64,000 nucleotides of DNA, taken from positions 753,399-817,398 of the forward strand of contig JANQOQ010000008.1 of assembly GCA_028285755.1 (NCBI GenBank). The letters run 5' to 3'. Positions 61,012-64,000 of this stretch are shown piece after piece (the first letter of the stretch is position 1; each line of letters opens with the position of its first letter). Source of the stretch: Puniceicoccaceae bacterium (GTDB lineage: Bacteria; Verrucomicrobiota; Verrucomicrobiia; Opitutales; JAFGAQ01). The notes below the pieces were generated by a model. The model was not told the origin of the DNA, ran no database searches, and saw only the letters and a list, made by a program, of their open reading frames with translations. The position numbers and the translations under genes were made by a program.

Positions 61012-62409
61012 ATGGAATCAGCAAATAAATACGATCTTGCAGTGCTTGGCGGTGGTCCCGCAGGTTATGCAGCAGCAATTCGGGCCGGTCAGCTCGGTAA
61101 AAAAGTCGTGTGCATCGAGATGGAGCGCGCGGGGGGAACTTGCCTGAACTGGGGCTGCATCCCGTCCAAGGCTCTATTAAAGAGTGCTGAAATTTATAGC
61201 GCCATGGCCCATGCTGAAGATTACGGCCTGAGTGTCGAGGGGGCATCCTTCGATTTTGACAAGATCATCACCCGTTCCCGGGGCGTTTCCGATAAAATGG
61301 CCAAGGGGGTCGAATTTCTTTTTAAGAAAAACAAGGTCGACCAGATCGTGGGTAAGGGGCAGCTCATCGCAGCAGGGATGATCGAAATCATCGAAGGTGC
61401 GGATAAGGGTAAAGTCGTATCCGCCGATAAAGTGCTGCTGGCGACCGGTTGTTTGCCTCGCAGAATCCCCAATGTAGAAGTGGATGGTAAAGTGATCATG
61501 ACCTCCCGCGAGATCCTGGAAAATCGTAAGTTCCCCAAGTCGTTGGTCGTGGTGGGTGCGGGTGCGATTGGGGTTGAGTTTGCGTATTTCTTTAATGCCC
61601 TGGGCTCTGAAGTGACTGTCGTTGAAATGATGGACCAGATCGTTCCCGTAGAGGACGCTGAGGTTTCGCAGGCCCTTGCACGTTCCTTTAAGAAACAGGG
61701 CATCAAAATCCATACCGGCACCAAGGTTGAAAATATCAAAAAGCTGAAAACTTCGGTTTCGATGGATTTGGTCAAAGGTGAAAAGACAGAAAAATTAAAA
61801 GCGGATATGATGCTTTTGGCCATTGGAGTGGTTCCGAATCTGGACGGAGCACTTTCATCCCGGGTGAAACTGGATCTGGATCGTGGCTACTTAAAAGTGG
61901 ATGACCGCTACGAAACGTCAATGAAGGGCGTATTCGCTGCGGGTGATATTATAGGGCCGCCCTGGCTTGCGCACGTGGGCACCTACGAGGCAGTCCAGGC
62001 AGTCAACGGCATGTTTACAGATCAGACTCCCCAGCGGGTGACTCTATTCCCAGGTTGCACTTACTGCAACCCACAGGTGGCGAGTGTCGGCATGACCGAG
62101 GCGAAAGCCAAGGAAGAAGGGCTCGATTATCTGGTGGGTAAATTCCCTTACACAGCGAACGGGCGGGCAGTCGCCTCCGAGCAGAGTGAGGGTTTTGTGA
62201 AATTGATTACCGGCAAACAGCACGGGGAGGTATTGGGCGCGCATATAGTAGGCTATGATGCCACGGAGCTTATTGCCGAATACGTGTTGGCAATGAAAAT
62301 GGAAGGCACGATCGATGAGATCCATGATACCATCCATGCACACCCGACTTTGACAGAGATGCTCGGTGAAGCCGCCGCTGCCGTTCACGGCGAAGCCATT
62401 CACATCTAA
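61012..62409 (+). CDS. lpdA: Dihydrolipoyl dehydrogenase (E3)
   Basis: 465 residues. A flavoprotein that reoxidises lipoyl groups of pyruvate and oxoglutarate dehydrogenases or the glycine cleavage system. FAD site GGGPAGYAAA (13-22), redox disulfide C44-x4-C49 (GGTCLNWGCIPSK), NAD site VVGAGAIGVEFA, GVFAAGDI and the catalytic H444-P...E449 (HPTLTE). The length is normal. No E1 or E2 genes are nearby, so which complex it serves is unknown. It is convergent with tolB. Confidence 0.96.
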   Translation: MESANKYDLAVLGGGPAGYAAAIRAGQLGKKVVCIEMERAGGTCLNWGCIPSKALLKSAEIYSAMAHAEDYGLSVEGASFDFDKIITRSRGVSDKMAKGVEFLFKKNKVDQIVGKGQLIAAGMIEIIEGADKGKVVSADKVLLATGCLPRRIPNVEVDGKVIMTSREILENRKFPKSLVVVGAGAIGVEFAYFFNALGSEVTVVEMMDQIVPVEDAEVSQALARSFKKQGIKIHTGTKVENIKKLKTSVSMDLVKGEKTEKLKADMMLLAIGVVPNLDGALSSRVKLDLDRGYLKVDDRYETSMKGVFAAGDIIGPPWLAHVGTYEAVQAVNGMFTDQTPQRVTLFPGCTYCNPQVASVGMTEAKAKEEGLDYLVGKFPYTANGRAVASEQSEGFVKLITGKQHGEVLGAHIVGYDATELIAEYVLAMKMEGTIDEIHDTIHAHPTLTEMLGEAAAAVHGEAIHI

Positions 62410-62426
62410 GAAATCGTTAACACTCC

Positions 62427-63656
62427 CTAATAAGGATAGACGAAGCTCGCTTCTGAAGCATCTCCGAACCGGGCGGAATGCAGCGCGGTCGATTTACCGG
62501 TAACGGTATCGATCAGCTGCAGACGCTTGGTGCTTCCATCCCTTACAGTGTAAATAAGGTGCCGACCGTCATTGGTCCACTCGGGCTCTACACCATCTCC
62601 CGAATGCTGGGTGACCAATTGGGATTCTCCCGTACTCATGTCGTGAATGGCAATTTGGAATAAACCTTCAACGCCTACGGTTACGGCCAGAATATTGGGG
62701 TTGACCGGATTCCATGCAGGCTCTGCACAGTACCTTGAGAGTGTAATGTTCACCCGCTCCATATTGCCGCTAAAGCGGTCCAGCAGGAAAATCTGTGGAC
62801 TGCCCAGACGATCAGAGGTGATCAGCAGTTGATCGCCCTTGGCCGACCACGACGGGGAAGTCTCGGAGCTGCGGTTGTTCGTAATGCGTTTGGGCCTTCG
62901 GCCTTCATTATCAGAAATATAGATTTCGGTGGACGTACTGGAAGAGAGCACCATCGCCACCTCTGTTCCCTGGGTGCTGTAGGCTGCACCTGTATTTGAG
63001 CCCTTGTAAGTGGCAAACATACTGCGCTGCCCCGTAAGGATATTAATCTTAAAGATATCCGGAAAACCGGTGCGAAAGTAGCCCGTATAGAGAATGTTCA
63101 GTGCATCTGGAGACCATTCCGGGCTCAATGAGTAGGATTGATCTCGCGTCAGTTGATCCACCTTTTGAAAAAACAGATCACTCACATAGATCTCACGATG
63201 CCCGTCCCGGCGACCTACAAATGCCAGCTTGCCTGCAAAAAACCCTCTCAGGTCAGTCGTTTTTTCGACAATGATATCACAAATGCGTAAGGTGGCTACA
63301 TCCCAGCGATTGCTCTTAATGGAACCCTTGGCTACGTCCGACACCGGAGAATTGCGCTGCAATATGTAGGAAACGCGATTTTCTTCATCCAGATCCAACT
63401 TAAGTATATAAACGGGTGCACCATCCGCTGATGCATTAAATACGCCATGCGAATTAAAGGCTTTGGTCGCCAGTGCTTGAATGGATTCGTTATTGGAAAT
63501 GATCCGGATATTAATCGTTTGCACTTGTCCGGTTCTGGAAATTTCGGGAATCAGAATGCTGTTTTGAGCGATGGCTGAAGCACTTATTGCGAAAAGAGAA
63601 AGGGTGACTAGCCCGACGGAGATCAGTGATTGAACAGAAGTGTTTCTAAAAAGCAT
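62427..63656 (-). CDS. tolB: Tol-Pal system protein TolB
   Basis: 409 residues from the ATG at 63656 with a signal peptide (about 1-30). An N-terminal domain (about 30-150) precedes a six-bladed propeller made of WD40-like PD40 repeats: FVGRRDGHREIYVSD, LSPEWSPDALNILYTGY, TSPSWSAKGDQLLITSDR, PEWTNDGRHLIYTVRD. It links outer-membrane division machinery to Pal. The in-frame extension upstream to 63794 lacks a signal peptide and is rejected. No other tol genes are adjacent; the Pal-like protein is 12 kb away. Confidence 0.9.
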   Translation of the reverse strand: MLFRNTSVQSLISVGLVTLSLFAISASAIAQNSILIPEISRTGQVQTINIRIISNNESIQALATKAFNSHGVFNASADGAPVYILKLDLDEENRVSYILQRNSPVSDVAKGSIKSNRWDVATLRICDIIVEKTTDLRGFFAGKLAFVGRRDGHREIYVSDLFFQKVDQLTRDQSYSLSPEWSPDALNILYTGYFRTGFPDIFKINILTGQRSMFATYKGSNTGAAYSTQGTEVAMVLSSSTSTEIYISDNEGRRPKRITNNRSSETSPSWSAKGDQLLITSDRLGSPQIFLLDRFSGNMERVNITLSRYCAEPAWNPVNPNILAVTVGVEGLFQIAIHDMSTGESQLVTQHSGDGVEPEWTNDGRHLIYTVRDGSTKRLQLIDTVTGKSTALHSARFGDASEASFVYPY

Positions 63657-63826
63657 AACCCATTGTGTATGATTCTCATGCAAATGAAAAGATGATTTTA
63701 CAATATCTCTTATATAGATATCTGCATTGGGGAGTATCGGGTAAAAAAACGCATTTCGGTTGATAATTATTTTAAATAGATGAGATTTAATCACTTTGCT
63801 CCTTTAAGGATACAAGCAACTGCCCT

Positions 63827-64000
63827 ATGATTACTGAAGAATCGGTTTTAGAAGTTTTAAAACAGGTCGCATATCCCGGCTTTAGCAGAGACATTGTCTC
63901 TTTTGGTCTGGTGCGTGAGTGCCGTGTGGAAAATAGTGACATCCATGTGCGGCTTGAAGTTACGAGCGGGGATGCAAAGATTCCTGGTCAAATCAAGAAA
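63827..64000 (+). CDS. Mrp/MIP18-type Fe-S cluster protein, 3' end cut off
   Basis: First 58 codons only (MITEESVLEVLKQVAYPGFSRDIVSFGLV, then VRLEVTSGDAK). This is the DUF59/MIP18 start used both by small SufT-like proteins and by Mrp/ApbC P-loop ATPases that assemble iron-sulfur clusters. The P-loop would lie beyond the window, so the two cannot be separated; the ERGCVE-like spacing suits the Mrp N-terminal domain. It is divergent from tolB across 170 AT-rich bases. Confidence 0.75.
   Translation, partial: MITEESVLEVLKQVAYPGFSRDIVSFGLVRECRVENSDIHVRLEVTSGDAKIPGQIKK

Noticed and set aside
61221-61823. 200-codon Ser/Thr-rich minus-strand open frame opposite lpdA
   Set aside because: Composition is that of a reverse-complement shadow; lpdA motifs fix the true frame.
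63657-63794. N-terminal extension of TolB
   Set aside because: It would bury the signal peptide that begins at 63656 behind 46 extra residues.
1-64000. CRISPR arrays, tRNA or rRNA genes, prophage or complete insertion sequence
   Set aside because: No regularly spaced repeats, cloverleaf candidates, rRNA-like stretches or transposase genes beyond the IS3 scar were seen on reading both strands by eye; a covariance-model scan would be needed to exclude small RNAs fully.

Overview
The window is a chromosomal stretch of a Gram-negative, probably marine or aquatic, bacterium. Gram-negative character is shown by TolB, an OmpA-like lipoprotein, the murein-recycling ligase Mpl, an LptF/LptG-type permease, a DUF1302-like outer-membrane barrel and many signal-peptide or lipobox proteins. 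A paired DUF1800/DUF1501 locus, a DUF5069 protein, a formylglycine-type sulfatase and weak Shine-Dalgarno sites point to Verrucomicrobiota (Opitutae-like). This placement is an inference from gene content; there is no rRNA in the window to settle it. No tRNA, rRNA, CRISPR array or intact insertion sequence was found. Genes are densely packed in short operons on both strands.

Layout. 1-5.1 kb: end of a SurA/parvulin-type chaperone, ftsK, a class I mannose-6-phosphate isomerase and a membrane-anchored unknown. 5.2-7.9 kb: grpE-dnaJ-prmA. 7.9-11.7 kb, minus strand: two lipoproteins, an aldo/keto reductase and mpl. 11.7-14.5 kb: a two-component system with a Pro/Arg-rich sensor loop, divergent from an EF-hand protein across a putative operator. 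14.5-18.7 kb: a secreted heme-c-type protein ending in a clear terminator, then aroA-cmk and an AT-rich unknown. 18.7-24.0 kb: a 44-codon membrane-protein gene with its own promoter and terminator, then an ECF sigma / anti-sigma-like / coiled-coil / DUF1800 / DUF1501 operon. 24-28 kb: nadC, birA, coaX and an LptF/G permease. 28-33 kb, minus: coaD, uvrA and a sulfatase. 33-34.2 kb: glutaredoxin, Dabb and YacP-like NYN proteins, then an IS3 remnant. 34.2-39.3 kb, minus: a TetR-controlled export cluster (LolA-like protein, DUF1302-like barrel, RND/MMPL pump) with three copies of one operator. 39.4-42.4 kb: an orphan receiver, an M20 peptidase, a highly structured non-coding segment and hslO.

42.5-46.8 kb is a tightly overlapped operon: DinB-like, NRDE-type, a DedA/ATP-grasp fusion, a DCC1-type thiol oxidoreductase and a CPBP membrane protease. 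46.8-50.4 kb: an RRM protein, a hybrid histidine kinase with an overlapping molybdopterin-domain-like periplasmic protein, and an OmpA-like lipoprotein. 50.4-55.2 kb: purH, a DUF3016-like protein, thiG-thiH-thiS and apaG. 55.3-64 kb: a beta-CASP nuclease and RNase R, a DUF5069 protein, rarA, a dihydrolipoyl dehydrogenase, tolB, and the start of an Mrp/MIP18-type gene cut by the window edge.

Most of the window is housekeeping: protein folding, cofactor synthesis (NAD, CoA, biotin, thiamine), aromatic amino acids, purines, DNA repair, RNA decay and envelope maintenance. The parts that stand out are the DedA/ATP-grasp fusion operon, the sigma/DUF1800/DUF1501 operon, the EF-hand/two-component unit, the TetR export regulon, the tiny membrane-protein gene at 18.8 kb and the folded non-coding segment at 41.4 kb.
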